Source: Bigelowiella natans CCMP2755
Taxonomy: Eukaryota > Cercozoa > Chlorarachniophyceae
Direction of reading: 5' to 3'
Assembly: GCA_000320545.1 (NCBI GenBank)
Contig: ADNK01000002.1
Span: 62,001 to 126,000 of the forward strand
DNA length: 64,000 nt
How positions within the stretch are numbered: position 1 is the first letter of the stretch; the number at the start of each line of letters is the position of its first letter. The notes beneath the pieces are model-generated. The model did no database searches, was not told where the DNA came from, and was given only the letters and a program-made list of their open reading frames with translations. The position numbers and the translations under genes are program-made. Below, piece after piece: positions 25,579 through 39,859 of this stretch.

Positions 25579-26559
25579 CTGCAAAAAGGAACATGTGCGC
25601 GCACACAAAACCTTTGGTACCGGTGAAATATCGCATTGATAATTGTCTGGATTTCGTGCCATATTTTAACAAATAAATGAACATAATGCAAAATCCCCCT
25701 TCTTGGAGTTTGGGGTTGGCAGCGTTAGGATTTCCTCGTAAGATCGGCAATCTTCTTAGCTTTCATGTTGGTTTGAAAAAATCCCTGATATTTATCTTTT
25801 TTTAGCTCCAACATCGTAAATTATTGCCATAAGTGCAGAGTAATTTGAATAAATTAATCACTTGAAGCGTGGAGAAAGTCTCACTCTCACATCGTCAACG
25901 CGTTAACCCAACCCCCCCAAAGAGCACAACGTTCCAATCACACTGCTTGCATGATTCGAGCTGCACTTCAACGACTTGGAAACTTCTCTACGAAAAACCT
26001 TCGTAGTCATTATCCCCGAAATCCTCCATCTCATCGTCAGTGCCATTTTCTGTCCCCGAAAAGGATGCACCCTGAGTCCCAGGTATCGGCGCGCGCGCGT
26101 GTAAAAAGTGTCTTGGAAACTGAGCTGTGAGTAGAGCTAGAGAGATACTGATTACGTTTATTATTGGTAGACATTCAATTCTTATCGGACTTTACCAGCA
26201 TTACTCTCCTCAATCGCTTTGTGCGCCTTCGCGGGTGCTACGCCTCTACTTAAAACCATTTTCCAGGACAAAGACGACTTGTGGATGTCGTGGTACGACG
26301 CCATTCTGCAAACTCATCAACAACGTTACTTTGTCCTTGAAGAGCCCCAAAAAAATTAGGCAGCTTATATTTAATAGTTAGAATATATTTATTAATAAGA
26401 ACATGACACAGCCCTTGCGCTCCGGGAAATCTACGTTGAGATGCCAAACTTCTCAGCAATAAGAATTCGACGTCAAATTGTACAGAGCACAGTCCTGACT
26501 CAATAAAAGTGTACATAGAAATGAAGCAAAATCAATCACTAAAGCTATACTGAAAATGT

Positions 26560-29050
26560 CAAAAATTAATCGTGGCTCTCGAGTTACAGCTGATTGTTTA
26601 CAGACGAAACAAAGTGAAGAAAAATGAGCGGCGAAATGGACTGCATCATTTCACGTTTTGTCTGATGGAGAAACCATGAAAATCAAGATCAATAATGAAT
26701 AAGTCAAATCATGAAAGTTGTTAAGCATCGAGAAGCAACTAGTAAGAATGTCAACATGGAAATCCTGGAGACTGTGATTGTCTTCACGATCGGCAACGAA
26801 AGATTTCAATGGTGCTGCTGTGTGCAGTTTTTTAGCACGTAGAAACATTTTTTCAAGTGCATGAATGGTTCAAATTCATGTCAGTGATGATCGAAAAGAA
26901 TCGATGTGCACACATGAATGATCGTTTCTAGGCAACGCCTTGCTGAACAATGCATGCAGCATCGTGTGCAATGTGATGCATCACCTGGTAGCACGTCTGG
27001 GGGCACCAGACGCACAGATCTAGACCTGGATGCCTGCAAGTGGAGCATTGGGAATCATCACGTGCAGCCTGTGGGTCGGCAGCTAGCAGCAGTCCATGCC
27101 AGTCTAGCAGTGCTAGCAGTGGTCATCTAGGCACGCCAGCATGCTTGTGATCTCTGGATCTGGTCATGACGATCCCGCCGACGCACGTGCAGCATCGCAG
27201 ACGCAAACAACAACATGCTAGCTGTCATGCCAAACTGAGCGAGCGTGGACACGAGAGATGGGTCGATCCACAGGCGATGTGAGTCACAAAGCGTGTGTGT
27301 TTGAACTCTGATCACGTGCAACTTGCTCTGCACATTGTCGTGCTGCTCCACAGCTAGACAGCTCAGACAGCTCAGACAGGCCGAAATGCCGAACTGGCGA
27401 AGCACTTCGAATTTGTGTCGAACGCGCTTTGGAACCATCGAGAACTCACTCAGAAACTCCCGACAGTTTTGTCCAGGCGAGTCCACCTCAGTTCCGTGCG
27501 CGTCAAGTCTTCGGTTCCGAATCGGACTCCCACAGCTAGCACAGCTAGACAGGTGACCTCCACGCGTGTCTCGATGGACGTTCGTCCGGCGGCACTCAGT
27601 TCTCCCTGGCTCCTGTGGTTCTGACACGTTTGGACGTCGTCAAGAGGGTCATTGTCACTTTTTTTGTTGTTGCACCATCGTTCTTGTTGTCATTGTGGTT
27701 GTTCGGACAGACAGTGCAACACCTCCCTCAACCAGTCAAGCCCGAAGGACAACACCCACGTGGCAGGCAGGTCTGGCAGGTGCTCTGTTCACAAGTCTGC
27801 GATGCACTTCACCTCGTTGGGCTTCGAGCTTCGAGAGTTCCGTGAGACTCGTGCCTTGCTGTCATCCTTTTCCAACGTCCCCGCGTTGTGTCCCATTTGG
27901 GGCACTTTCACCCTGGAAAAGGACACCCCATTCACAGCAGCGTCTCTCTGTTGACGTGCCTTTTGCCGTTCGGTCAGCGGTGGGGAAAGCTAGAAAGGGT
28001 CTTTTGTCCCGCCACGCCAGCACGGTGTCGCGTGCTGGCGTGTGGTCATCCCACGTGAGTGCATCGAAGTCTTCAGTGATCGAACGTCAAGTGCGTGCGA
28101 ACATCATCCTGGAGGGTTTCACCTCGGAGAAGACTCTGGACCGTGCTGGCGTGCAAGTTGCACGACGTTGCCACTTTGCTCCTTCCCACTTGCTTCGCAA
28201 CGCGACGTTCGTTTTCGTGGTTTCTCACGACGATCCTTTCAATTGCTCCAATGGAAACACTTCTTTCCTTCTTGCTTTCTTTCTTCTCTCTTGGCTTTTG
28301 CTGCCACTTCGCACTGTTGTTCGTTCCTGCATTTGTCACGTGTTGCACCTTGGTTTGTCCGCGCGCGTTGCCGCACAAGTGACGTCACCAGCAGCACGAG
28401 CAAGCTGCAGGAGGGTCTTCATTCAGGTGCAATGAACGCTCCTCCTTTTTCCCCTTTTGAAACTTGGCACACGGGACAGCAGAGTGATGTGACGTCACTG
28501 CACTTTCACGAGGCAGGCTGGTAGGTGCTTTGACTGGCTGAGTCTCGCTGGCTCGACTTGCAAGACGGTGCAGTGAAACAACAATTGCACTTTTTCATTG
28601 GTCATCCCAATGTGGCTGTGCAATGCCACGGCCACAACGCTGATGTTGCATCCACTTGTTTCCGTTGTGATGTCGTTCACGCTTGCAAACGATTGTTCTT
28701 GTTGCACCCCATTCGTTGTCACTTTGTTCCAAAACGTCACGAATCCTCCACTGAACAGACCACGTTGCTTCGTGAAGGTGAGGCTGTCAAGCTGGATGTG
28801 CCTCAAACAAGAAAAACAGAAGGAGAGAAAGAGGCACAAAGGAGTGGGGCGTGAAGCAATCGCAGCGTTGTGAAGGTTGTGGGCAAACAAACAAACGTGA
28901 TGATGGACAATGCTCCTCTTCCTCAACTTGCACGCACTCAAATGACTCACTACATCGCATCGATGTTATTGTCGCACCTTGCAAAATACCTGCATTACAG
29001 ACTTCATCCTGCAAAAACCGGCCAACACCCACACGCGATTCGGCCTGATG
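26560..29050. other. CTAG/TGCA-rich intergenic island 4, GC-rich core
   Basis: Spacer in the wide gap between the GT25 gene and Vps52. It carries AGTCTAGCAGTG at 27101-27112. From about 27300 to 28950 it is visibly richer in G and C, lacks microsatellites, and leaves long overlapping open frames on both strands (the longest 27566-28435, 289 codons, Cys/Ser/Arg/Val-rich). Part of it (28597 to about 28720) is a diverged copy of the repeat at 20640-20720 in the opposite orientation. I see no protein family and treat it as repeat-derived spacer. Confidence 0.7.
28597..28720 (+). repeat. Dispersed repeat copy related to 20640-20720
   Basis: Shares the head TGGTCATCC..ATGT.GCTGTGCAAT and the following GGCCACA block with the copies in island 3, then TTGGTCTCCG- and GTGATGT-like segments in the same order. 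Identity decays to the right. Confidence 0.7.
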
Positions 29051-29159
29051 GAGGGCAAGCAGGCCCCAGCGGTACTTCTCCAGATACACCTCCTTCTCTC
29101 ATAAATTAAGGTTCACCTGTCTGCTGCTTTATGTATTTGTAATATGTTAATACTAGGGG

Positions 29160-29557
29160 ATGAGTCTGGAGGACATTGATGCGCAAGAGGCCGCCATGAA
29201 CCGAGAGGTAAGATGATCAACATCAGGATTAGAAAGGGTCTTTGAATGAAAATATTGCGACAATGGTAAGGTAATGGGCCTTGATATTGCCAACGAATTA
29301 AGCGGCGAGCTGGATATCAACATGGCGGAGATTGATTTCAGGTTCAGCAAATCTTGTTTATTATCTTGACGGTGCATGTCAAATATTCTTGTGCGATGAT
29401 GGCATTTCAACCATAACATTGCCAACGATCACAGTGAGGTGGACGACGATCTCAAAAAGTTTCAAGAAGATGAAATAGTAAAGGTTATTACGTTTTCAAC
29501 CAAAAGAAATTATGTTAAAATGCAGAAGAAGACGTGATGGAAGAATCCTCATTATCA

Positions 29558-29589
<32 letters not shown>

Positions 29590-30370
29590 CCATCATCATT
29601 ATCATGATTACTAATATTCCAGGATGCATTGCAAAGAGGAGTGGATCTTGGAAACTATGCAAGACAAATTGAGAGTCAATTACGAGGAACTGAAAAGGTA
29701 GTGGTGGTGATTAATGATGATGAGAATTATTAGAGCTTGTTCATTCCTAAGATAGCAGCAGCTGCAGGGTTATGTATGTATGTGTCTCTGAACCCCTTAT
29801 TATTCCCCTAATAATATGGCAGTAAATTATTCATTGCTGGAGTAGTAGGTCAAACATGATTATCTATTTGAATATTAGGACAGTGTTGGGGATTACATGA
29901 AGAACAGCACGGATGTTGCCGGTTTTTTAGATAATTAAATACACACTGATAATGATCCGATCATCATCTTAAAATAATACTGTTACTTAGTCGATGATTA
30001 CATTATTATGTAATCATGTCGATCGTCATCATCTTTCAATGATGGTTATCTTCGCAACAATACTACAGATCTCCACCTCTCGATAAAGTCATGCGACAGC
30101 GTGTTGGAACGTATGGAACATATGCTAACAAAGTTCCAAGATGATTTAGGGAAAGTATCTAGTGAAATTAAACACCTCCAGGTCTGCCTGCACCTTTCTT
30201 CCACCTAGCAGCAGCAGCAGCAAACGACAGTAGTAGTAGTAGTAGTTATAACTGAAATTCTTATAGCACTATATCCGAACAACATGAGATACTACTATTA
30301 ACTGCTTGGTGATACTACTACATCGTAGGATAAGAGCATGACCATGAGGGTCAAATTGAAGAATCGCAAG

Positions 30371-30402
<32 letters not shown>

Positions 30403-31710
30403 GTCTTTGTTAAGTAGTAATAGTAGTAGTAGTCGGAAAATAATGATGAGAAATGACTGAAGGGTGTGAATGAGGATATTCCTCTTTAACTAGTAGTTGT
30501 ACGTGTTGTTCAGACTGTACACAAGGACTTAGATACATACGTCAAACGGATTTATGTGTCGCCATCTCTGATTCAGAGCATATACGAGGCGGAAATCAAA
30601 GATCAGTATGAACAACCATGATCTCCTGCTGAGAAATGATGATGATGATGATGATAATGATGATGATAATGAGTGTGCAGTAATTCATTGAACGTATTTT
30701 GTAGGTACATCTCAAATCTGCAAGAATTGGATGAGAAAATCCAATATTTGAATCGATTAGGCAAGGAAGGGAGGCTTGATAAGGTAGCACTAGTAGCAGT
30801 CTTGCTTCATCTTCCAGTAGGAGGAATCAAACGTAAAGCATCATCATCGTCATTGGGCACTAAAAACAGCTGCTGTGTATGTAATTAAAAAACATGATCA
30901 GGCTGCAAAAGATATGGTCCCTCTTTGTCAACGAGCACAAGTAATAATACTACTACAAACGACGAACCATATTGAATTATCATAAGAATAAGAAGAATAG
31001 AATAGAGAAGAATTATTACAACTAACTCCCTCCCGTCGTACGTCTTTTAAATGCTGCTGCTGCTGCTGTTACGAAGGTCAAAGCTGTGTCACGTATCCGT
31101 GATTTCTTGTTAAAGAAGATCTATTTGTTGAAAAAACCTCAAACAAATATCCAGGTTGGCTGATTGATTCACACTTATGATCAAACATGGAATTATATTA
31201 CACACGCACGACTACCTATGCCCCTTTCCTCCCCCCTTCTCACACGCACACGCTCTTTATTCACCGCTTACATAGAACAGCATGCGATAAATATTTTATT
31301 TGTAGATGATGAATATTTTCGCCTCATCATCATCACCATCATCGTCACCACCAGTAGCAGCGCCCTCCTCACCTTATCTTCTCTTGCAATTTCTCATCAG
31401 ATCAAACAAAACTTGCTCTTGCGATTCAAGTATCTGTATATATTTTGCCGTAAGCATGCACCAACAACCGCAGAAGAGATTCAAACGGTGGTGATGGAAC
31501 TGTAGTAGTAGTAGTAGTAGTAGTAGTAAGTAAGTAATAGCAGTAATAGTAGTAATAGCATGCCATGGTAATAGTAGTAGTGTGCAAGTAATAGTTGCAT
31601 TCAAGTTTCCCATTACCAGCAATGGAGGCTGTTTCTGTATTTCAGATTTAATTGTTTAAACATCAATAATACTATTTTATATTGTGTATTTGCTAATGCT
31701 ATACTCCTCG

Positions 31711-31746
<36 letters not shown>

Positions 31747-33111
31747 CGCTATTACTATTACTATTACTATTACTAGTATTGCATATTGCAAAATTTGATG
31801 TGGTTGCTTTGGTATTATGAAGCTTGTATCACATATTATATTAAGGATGAATAGGTCAGATACATCAGCACGATCATCATGATCAACATTGCGCGCGCGT
31901 GTGTGTGTGTGTCTAAATGAATTATTAGGTGTATATTGACACTATCAAAAAGATTTATACTTCGCACTTCAAACTGGTGCACTGCCTTCATTGTGATACA
32001 TCGATACGATTCTTGGATACGATTCTTGAACAACGACAGCATTTCATCATTCATACCTGCTTCTCCTCCTCCTCCTCCTCCTCCTCCTCCTCCTCCTCCT
32101 TCTGCACTAAATCAAGTGGATGCTGATGAGCATTATATGACGATTGTTTCAAGTTTTGTTGTATTATGTAAAATATGAACGATATCTAACTCTACCACCA
32201 CCACCACCACAGTACCTCAACTCCCTGATGAAGCTACGAGCTTCTTCTGTGGTAACCAAAGGGGATCTTCTAGGTAGTTATCATTGTCATCATCATCATT
32301 ATCATCATCATATCAATTTACTATTCTTATCATTGTTAAGGGCTAGATGAGGCAAAATCAGGAGGGATGTTCTCTCTCCGAAAGGTAGTAGGTGCTGCTG
32401 CTGTTGTGTGTGTTTTTGATGATGATGATGATGATGATGATGGAGAGAGGGTACGAAGAGATCAAGCCCACCACGTGCTACTACTCTACTACTACTGCTA
32501 CTACTATTACAATCTGTGATGATGTTGTAGTGCGTGTAAATATATTATAAGAATACCATGGTCTAGGTGGGTAGGAAATCTCATTCTGTGTTGTTGTTGT
32601 TGTTGTTTTACATTATACCTACTGCTGCTACTCCTCCTCCTCCTCCACCACCACCTCCTCCTCCCTGAAAAGAGCAAACTCCATCTCGAACGAGTTTTCA
32701 TGCTGGGTAGTACGTACTACTATCACTGCACAAACAATTAGCATACATCATCATAATTATTAAAATAGTCTGCGTGTCAAACATACATAATAACACACAA
32801 CGTCGTAGTAGCACTAGTAGTAGTGTTGATTCTAGAATATATTATCAGTGTGTGCCTGCAGCTATTGCTACTGCTTTTTTTACCTTGACACTCCTCTTTC
32901 ACATATTATTCTTTCTTCGGATTGATGGTGTTTGGTAGTTGATATTGATATGTCTGATATTGATGCTGATTCATGGTCTAATTCCTCTTTCTTTCTCTTC
33001 TTCAAGGAAATCGTGATGCCATCCTGTCAAATATTGACAAGCCTCCCATTATTTACCATACAGCTGCAAAACGAGGACATAAGTAACTATAAGATACATT
33101 TGCCGCTAATT

Positions 33112-33147
<36 letters not shown>

Positions 33148-33870
33148 AATATCCGAGTACTATAAGAATAACGACGAACCCTAATGAATAATGTCCAGAA
33201 AGAGCCCACGAATCGCAGTTTTTCTCGATAGGTTGGTGTGAGTTGTACCAGATGATGATAATCGTACTTGTACTTGTTTTTAGATTCCCCTACCAAGAGA
33301 TATTCCGCACCACCCACAGACTGCTCATGGATACGGTATGATTATAGATCACGATGATGAGAAGAACAAGAAGAAGAAGGAGGAGGAGGAGAGAACGATG
33401 ACTTGTCATGTCACAACTACTTTAGCCATTATCATCATCATCATCATCATCATCATCTTCTTCTTCTTCTTCTTCATTATAATACTCTTGTTTGCACCAT
33501 TATTAACTCATAACTTAGGCAACGACTGAAACAGCTTTTATAGCCGATTTTTTTACTGATAGTGATGCTAAGATATCCGGGGTAGGAGGAGACGCTAGGG
33601 TACAATACCTACCATAATTATGTAGGAGGAGGAGGATAACTATATAAATAGATGATGCTGATTATGAGGAAGAGAGGGGGAGGAAGATAATATATCTGAA
33701 TAATGTTACCTAATGATCCAATGACTAACTACTATCAACATCATCATTATCATCATCATCACCATCATCATATTTTTAGTGGGCTGCCAAACAGGAAATG
33801 ATTCTCTTTGAAAGCATTTTCAACAAAACAACATCGTTGTTCATTGAGGTAGCAAGGAGCAAACCATGTA

Positions 33871-33905
<35 letters not shown>

Positions 33906-33948
33906 TGTGTTCCCCTCCATCCACATGTAATAGAGATAACCGAAGTGA

Positions 33949-33982
<34 letters not shown>

Positions 33983-34531
33983 GGTGGTAGTAAAAATGTG
34001 TCAGCCAACAAAGTGTTTGGCAGATGTGTGTGGATTATAATCTTATCAATGCAGCAATCATGTGTCGCTCATGATCATCATCTCTTTTAACGACGATGAT
34101 GATGATGATGATGACTAAGGATCAACATCACTGATATACCAACCATCTTCTACTGCAGCATCATAATTCAGCATCTAGAAGACAGTACTTATGAAAAACC
34201 ATCATCATCATCATCATCATGATCATATTCTGTTCTATTACTTGTACGACATAATATACTCAGAATCTTGAGCAGTATTTATCCAAAACCTACGACTGTC
34301 TAGGTAGTAGTAGTAGTAATAGTAATAGTAGTAGTACTCAAGCAGCAGCAGCAGCGGGAGGAGGAGGAGGAGGAGGAGTATTAACCGTGTCTTCCCTCCA
34401 TCGTTGATATAATGATCAATAAATAAATAAATACCACACCAAAGATTAGTAGTAGCATCAACACTACAACATGGAATTTTGCTCTTAACTTCCTCCTCCT
34501 CCTCCTCCTCCTCCTCCTATACATTACTACT

Positions 34532-34565
<34 letters not shown>

Positions 34566-34899
34566 GCTACTACCCAGAGCTGCTGATTCTTGTCCGTGTC
34601 GTCAGCTTGCATACACAGGTACATATACTACAATAATGCTGTATTATTAGTGTCATTATTATTATTTTTATTATAACTACTACAACGACTACAACTGCTA
34701 CTTGGTTCTAGATGATGAGACAGCGGCAGACGGAGTGCTTGGATATGTTTTTTGATCGGATCAACATGCTACTTTGGCCTAGGTGCTGCTCTCAGTACAA
34801 TATCTAATTATTTATATGGGTGCTCCTTTATAGGAAGGGAGGATGGTGATATACACCAACATTCTAGTAGAATGCTATTTGTGTTTCTATGTCCATCTG

Positions 34900-34931
<32 letters not shown>

Positions 34932-36791
34932 GTTATCGTCAATTATTATGACTATATACTACTACTTTATCAACAACAGATTCAAAGTTGTTCTTGACTC
35001 TCATCTTGCAAGCATAAAGTAGTAGTAGCAGTAGGTAGTAGTAGGTGCTGTATATAGGGGTATGTGAGAAGAAGAAAACATGGTTGATCGTGATAATGAT
35101 GATGCTCTGAATGAATGCATGAATGAATGATATCCTTTGTGGGGACCTCTATTATTAACTACTACTCCTATTATCACTACCATCAACCAGGAACATCCGT
35201 ACAAACTCTGTTGTTTCGAGGGGTGATATGTCGCCTTTCTTCTTATCTCCAAGATATGCTGAATTTGCCTCTGGTAGTAAGTAAGTAGGAGCAGTTGTTG
35301 TTGTTGTTGTTGTTGTCGTTGTAGTAGTAGCAGTAGGAGGAGGAGGAGGAGGAGGAGTAGAAGGCAATGTATTATGTGAAAATGATAGAATTGCTACGGG
35401 GAAACGTGCAAGTGTTGTGTAATCATAGAATCATCATCATCAACTTCATCATCATCACCATCATTTTCTTCTTCTTTTTTTCTTCTCTTCTCTTTAATGT
35501 ATTGCTGGATGATGTACTACTACCGCTACCAGGGAATCGATATCCTCAGCAAAGAATATCAAGACTCAATCATCACTTCCAACATGGGTTGTTGCATTGA
35601 TATGTTTATACACAACTACTAAAATAACTCGTCATTCCCCCCCCCCCCCCCTCTCTCTCTCTCTTAGATGTATGTTGTCTTGTGATATCACCAACCAAAT
35701 GTGTGCTCAGATAGTGATGATCGTAATGATATTGAAAGATGACGATGTTGACGTTGGTGTGCGAGTACAACTGAGCTGCGCTATTGCTGCTGCTATGGAT
35801 TGATGATACTAGGACGAATACGGGAAGCTGTGGGGAAACTTCTAGAAACTCTGGCGGTGCGAGTAGGATCTGACTCGAAAAGGACAGAAATTGTGTTCTT
35901 AATTAACAATTATGACACGATTCTCAAGGTATAAAAACTAGGCGGTCAGTTTGATTAGATGATGATGATGATGATGATGATGATTTTTGGAAACAATCGA
36001 ATCGTTGAAGATATGGAAATGCATCGGTACATTTTTGGTTGTTTGATTAGGTATTTGATGACAAAAACCTCGAATCTGAAACAGCGAAAAGCTTCAAAGA
36101 AAAGTTGCACAACCAAGTAGCTAAATATGTTGAGGTAGTACACCACACATTTATACTACTACTACTACTACTACTACTACTACATCCACGTGCAAACATC
36201 TCCCTCTTCCTCCTCTTTTTCAATGGCCTTTTCGCTATCACGATCCTCCTCCTCGTCATCTTCGTCAATATGAGATCTAGAGATATGTGCTTCATCGTCA
36301 GAAGTCATATCAATATGTCACAATAAGATTCCTTACTTCTTTCTCTGTGCTGCCTTGATAATAGATGGAATTAAGGAACTGTTTCTCTAAGTTAATTGAG
36401 TTTGTAAGGAGCTCTGAGCAGAAGGTAGTAGTAGTAGTAGTAGTAGTAGTAGCAGTAGTGAGTACCTAGCTGCTGCTACTGGTGGGGGTGGTGCACGGAT
36501 ATGGATCGATCACAATTCCCAATAAAGGCAGCAATTAGATGATAATAATAATAATGATATTAATAAGAATAATAATGCATGTTCGTTACACCTATATCTG
36601 ATGGGAAGTATGATGTTTTTTCTTGATCTTCTTCATCATCATCTTCTACTTCATCACTTCAGGTAGCAGAGGCCGTTGACAAGAAGATCAAGATGCCAAC
36701 ACTAGTAAGAACACGTCAATTTTCAACTGCTTATAGTTGTCTGTTTATTCATCTAATCGATTGGTTCGCATTGAATTACTATTTACTACCA

Positions 36792-36836
<45 letters not shown>

Positions 36837-37684
36837 AATATATATATCAAAGTAGCACTAGCAGCAGCAGCTATTATTTATAACACCACTATTTGAACAT
36901 GCACATCATTATCGTGATCGTTTTCTCTACTACGTGTGGTTGTTGTAGGATCTCGAAACAGGGGCGGAAATAGTTCGTTCATTCCGACAAGGGTAATAAT
37001 ACGTTACTATGCCATCATAAATGCTGCTGCTGCTTTCTTCCGCACACACATAAAAACTTTAGAAGGTTAGTGCTTGAATTGTTGGCCTTTCCAACAGCAT
37101 TTCGAGCAGCAGCATCTTGGCTATGGTGCTGCTGCTACGATTGTTTATTATCCCACCAGCAGCTATCTTATCATCACCTATTCCTTTTCTTTATCTCCTT
37201 CAGCTGGCAAAACAAAGTCGCCCAGATTGATCTGCACGTTAATTCGGATTTCTCTTCCAGGAACACTGGACACGAGGTAGTATTAGTAATTAAGTCAGCA
37301 ATATCTAACATAATTTTGTTAAAACGATTTTGTATCGTGAATTCTGTGTATCATCATCATAAATCCTGTTTCCAAAGTGTGTTGGCATCCATTTATATCA
37401 CAGGGTACCGGGAAAGCTTCGGAGATTTTAAAGCAAATATTGATCCAGCTTGTCCTCTACTACCAACGGCTTCAGGTGCTGCTTCTAAGTCGTGCATATG
37501 TTCTTGTTTCTCACTTGCTCCTCCCTTATGGTGCTTGAGAGTTGTTGTTGTTGTTGTTGTTGTTGTTGTCACCTTTCAGGAGGTTGTGAAGAAGTGCTAC
37601 CGTCGATCTCCATCTTTCATGAAGGATCTCGTACCTATTCCTACAATAATGCATGAGATTAAAAAGTATGGAAGCAGCCGGTAA
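29160..37684 (+). CDS. VPS52: Vps52, GARP/EARP tethering complex subunit
   Basis: At least 34 short exons run from ATG 29160 to stop 37684. Traced ones include 29160-29207, 29271-29341, 29435-29483, 29623-29697, 29879-29921, 30069-30181, 30329-30370, 30514-30605, 30705-30783, 30902-30940, 31077-31154, 31401-31487, 31929-31976, 32213-32273, 32341-32384, 32673-32706, 33007-33082, 33284-33335, 33519-33581, 33780-33848, 34264-34303, 34578-34618, 34712-34782, 34980-35028, 35191-35273, 35813-35928, 36051-36134, 36365-36424, 36663-36704, 36949-36992, 37204-37276, 37404-37475 and 37580-37684. The peptides follow the family from end to end: DDDLKKFQEDEIVKDALQRG, DSVLERMEHMLTKFQDDLG, VKAVSRIRDFLLKKIY, PRYAEFAS, VFLINNYDTIL and a C-terminus IPTIMHEIKKYG. 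Vps52 is a core subunit of the GARP and EARP complexes that tether endosome-derived vesicles at the trans-Golgi or recycling endosome. One or two exons between 35280 and 35800 remain open. Confidence 0.95.
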
Positions 37685-37689
37685 ATACC

Positions 37690-38450
37690 TTGATCGCTTT
37701 TCAACGTTTATAGGATGGAATTGCTGTACTTTCTAACCGCAATACCGTGTCATTATTAGTTGAGCATAGAAATTAGGACATATTAAAACATCAAAGTGTA
37801 TTCTAAACAGTGACATACATGACATCAGTTAGTTATAGATTATCAGCCCGCATGATGCGCGCGACAAAGCTGGTGCTGAGCGAGCAATAGAGAGCACAAA
37901 CTGTATGTTTTGCAAAGTATTCAGCCGGTCCAACGTTGAAACCCATCACATTGTTCCAGCGTGCATGTAGCAGACTAAGACTAATAAATATACGCATTTG
38001 ATCAATAAGCGCTACAGCAGCGTAACTCTAGAACTAGCTTAGATGAAGCTTACTTGTGGTGTCACCGTAAGAATTGCCTTGCTACTCCCTCTTTAGCTCA
38101 TTGTGACACCAGGCCATCTAGCCATCCCTACTAGATGCAAGCATGCTAGACTTGGCGCATCGAACTGTTGTCATGTGCAGATCGATACATGCGCAGTTGT
38201 GCATACATGTTGACGTACTTGTTGAATGGGCTTGCACACACACACACACACGCCAATCGTATCATTTCTGCTGCTCACATGATTGTCATTGAATAGGTAA
38301 GTAACAATACAAACAAATGCTATGCCACTTGCTACGATGCTTTGCTGATATTGTAAATGAACAGCCCTCATGCACATAGCACTGACAGTTTGTATGGCTG
38401 GATTAACTCAGCAAGATTCACAGAAATATGTTCTACATAACTCATAATAT
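37690..38450. other. CTAG-rich intergenic island 5 between convergent Vps52 and Sec8
   Basis: A short spacer of about 830 bp separates the two stops. It contains CTAGAACTAGC, CATCTAGCCATC and GCATGCTAGACTTG, which match the usage of the other islands. It also has a perfect 9-bp inverted repeat, TGGTGTCAC at 38057-38065 and GTGACACCA at 38103-38111. A (CA)n run lies near 38236-38251. No gene is seen. Confidence 0.65.
38057..38111. repeat. 9-bp perfect inverted repeat, loop of 37 bp
   Basis: The arms TGGTGTCAC and GTGACACCA could pair as a hairpin between two convergent gene ends. A role in transcript termination is possible but untested; the arms are short enough to occur by chance. Confidence 0.4.
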
Positions 38451-38512
38451 GATTTTATATGATTGATGGAGTGTATCCTCCATTGCCCGTCATCATCATT
38501 GCTACATCACTT

Positions 38513-39291
38513 TCACATATCAGCAGCGTTATTTGCTCTGTAAGCCTTTGTGATAGCCTCATACTCCGTTTGAGAGAATTTCTTTGGATTTTCATGGCGA
38601 AATTGTTCTTGATCTTCCAAAGACATATTGATGAGCTCAAAGTAGCTTCTTGCACGATCAAAACAACTGCCAGAGCTCTTCACAATGTTGGTGAGATTTT
38701 GTTGTAGAGCATATAGATTTCTAGTAATCTGGAGAACTCCGTCCCTATGATAATACAGATGAAGGAGAAGAAGAATGACTATTGTTACCAGCTCAAATAA
38801 TAAGATATTGTGATTATGTTTATTCGCTGCTCTTATTGAGTTAGAAGCAGTAGCAACACACACACGCACACACATACGCACACACACACATACGCACACA
38901 CGCAATCACACTTACCTTGTAATTCGTCGATGAGCGATAAGCGGAAGCGTACGGATCATTATCGAGCACATTAGTTGGTCAAGTCCAGAGAAAACATATC
39001 GGACTTTCTCTTCATCAAGATACTTGCATATTGCATCTTCAATGCCAGTCAAATCTCTGCAAAAGAAGAGGAAAAGGATGTTGATGTGGATGATGACTGT
39101 TCTCAAGCGACAGGTAACAACGTGCATCATCACAATATGATATGTTTGTGACAAGAAGACAAGTACTTGTTTAACTCAACAACGAAAGCTTCAGGTTGCA
39201 GGGACTCGTCTTTGAGTGCATAGCTGAACAACGAGAAGATAATAAACAACACACGTCACGACTCATAACAGACGACGACATGAGATGCTGT

Positions 39292-39322
<31 letters not shown>

Positions 39323-39824
39323 CTCAAAAATATGGTATTTATAGGATAGATAGTATCTGTCGTTCGTATGTATGTTGTACTGTCATCATATTACTCTGCC
39401 TTCGCCATAGCTGCAAGATGGAAAAAACAATGCATCTGCACCTCCACTCGCAAGGTAAACAAGCATCTGTGTAGTAATAGTAGTAGTAGTAGTAGTAGTA
39501 GTAGTAGCAGCAGCAGTAGTAACAATGTACAAGAGTCAGATGCAGTAGTAGTAGTAGTAGTAGTAGTAGTAGTTGTAGTAGTGGTAGTAGAGTAAACATC
39601 AATTACGGTGGCATGGTAGGTAGATAGTCGCAAGTTCGCAACAACAACAATAATAACAACAACAACAGTGGATTGATTGATTGATTAATTCCTTTATTGA
39701 TTCTTACTCATGTCCTCTACTAGTGCTCAACTACCTCTCTGCCAACTGCTGAAATCTCTGAGCTACTTGATACGTTTTTCTTTCGACCATTCCTGCTGTT
39801 CCTATGGTAGTAGTACAACCTTGC

Positions 39825-39859
<35 letters not shown>

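Noticed and set aside
26127-26516. Open frames on both strands near 26.1-26.5 kb
   Set aside because: No splice borders connect them to neighbours and no family is recognised; there is too little support to call a gene.
30371-30400. Telomere-like or centromeric satellite interpretation of GT and TG arrays
   Set aside because: The arrays are short simple dinucleotide runs inside introns, not long tandem satellites or telomeric repeats.
38057-38111. tRNA or structured RNA at the inverted repeat
   Set aside because: The arms do not fit a cloverleaf, and no T-loop GTTCRA or anticodon stem is visible.
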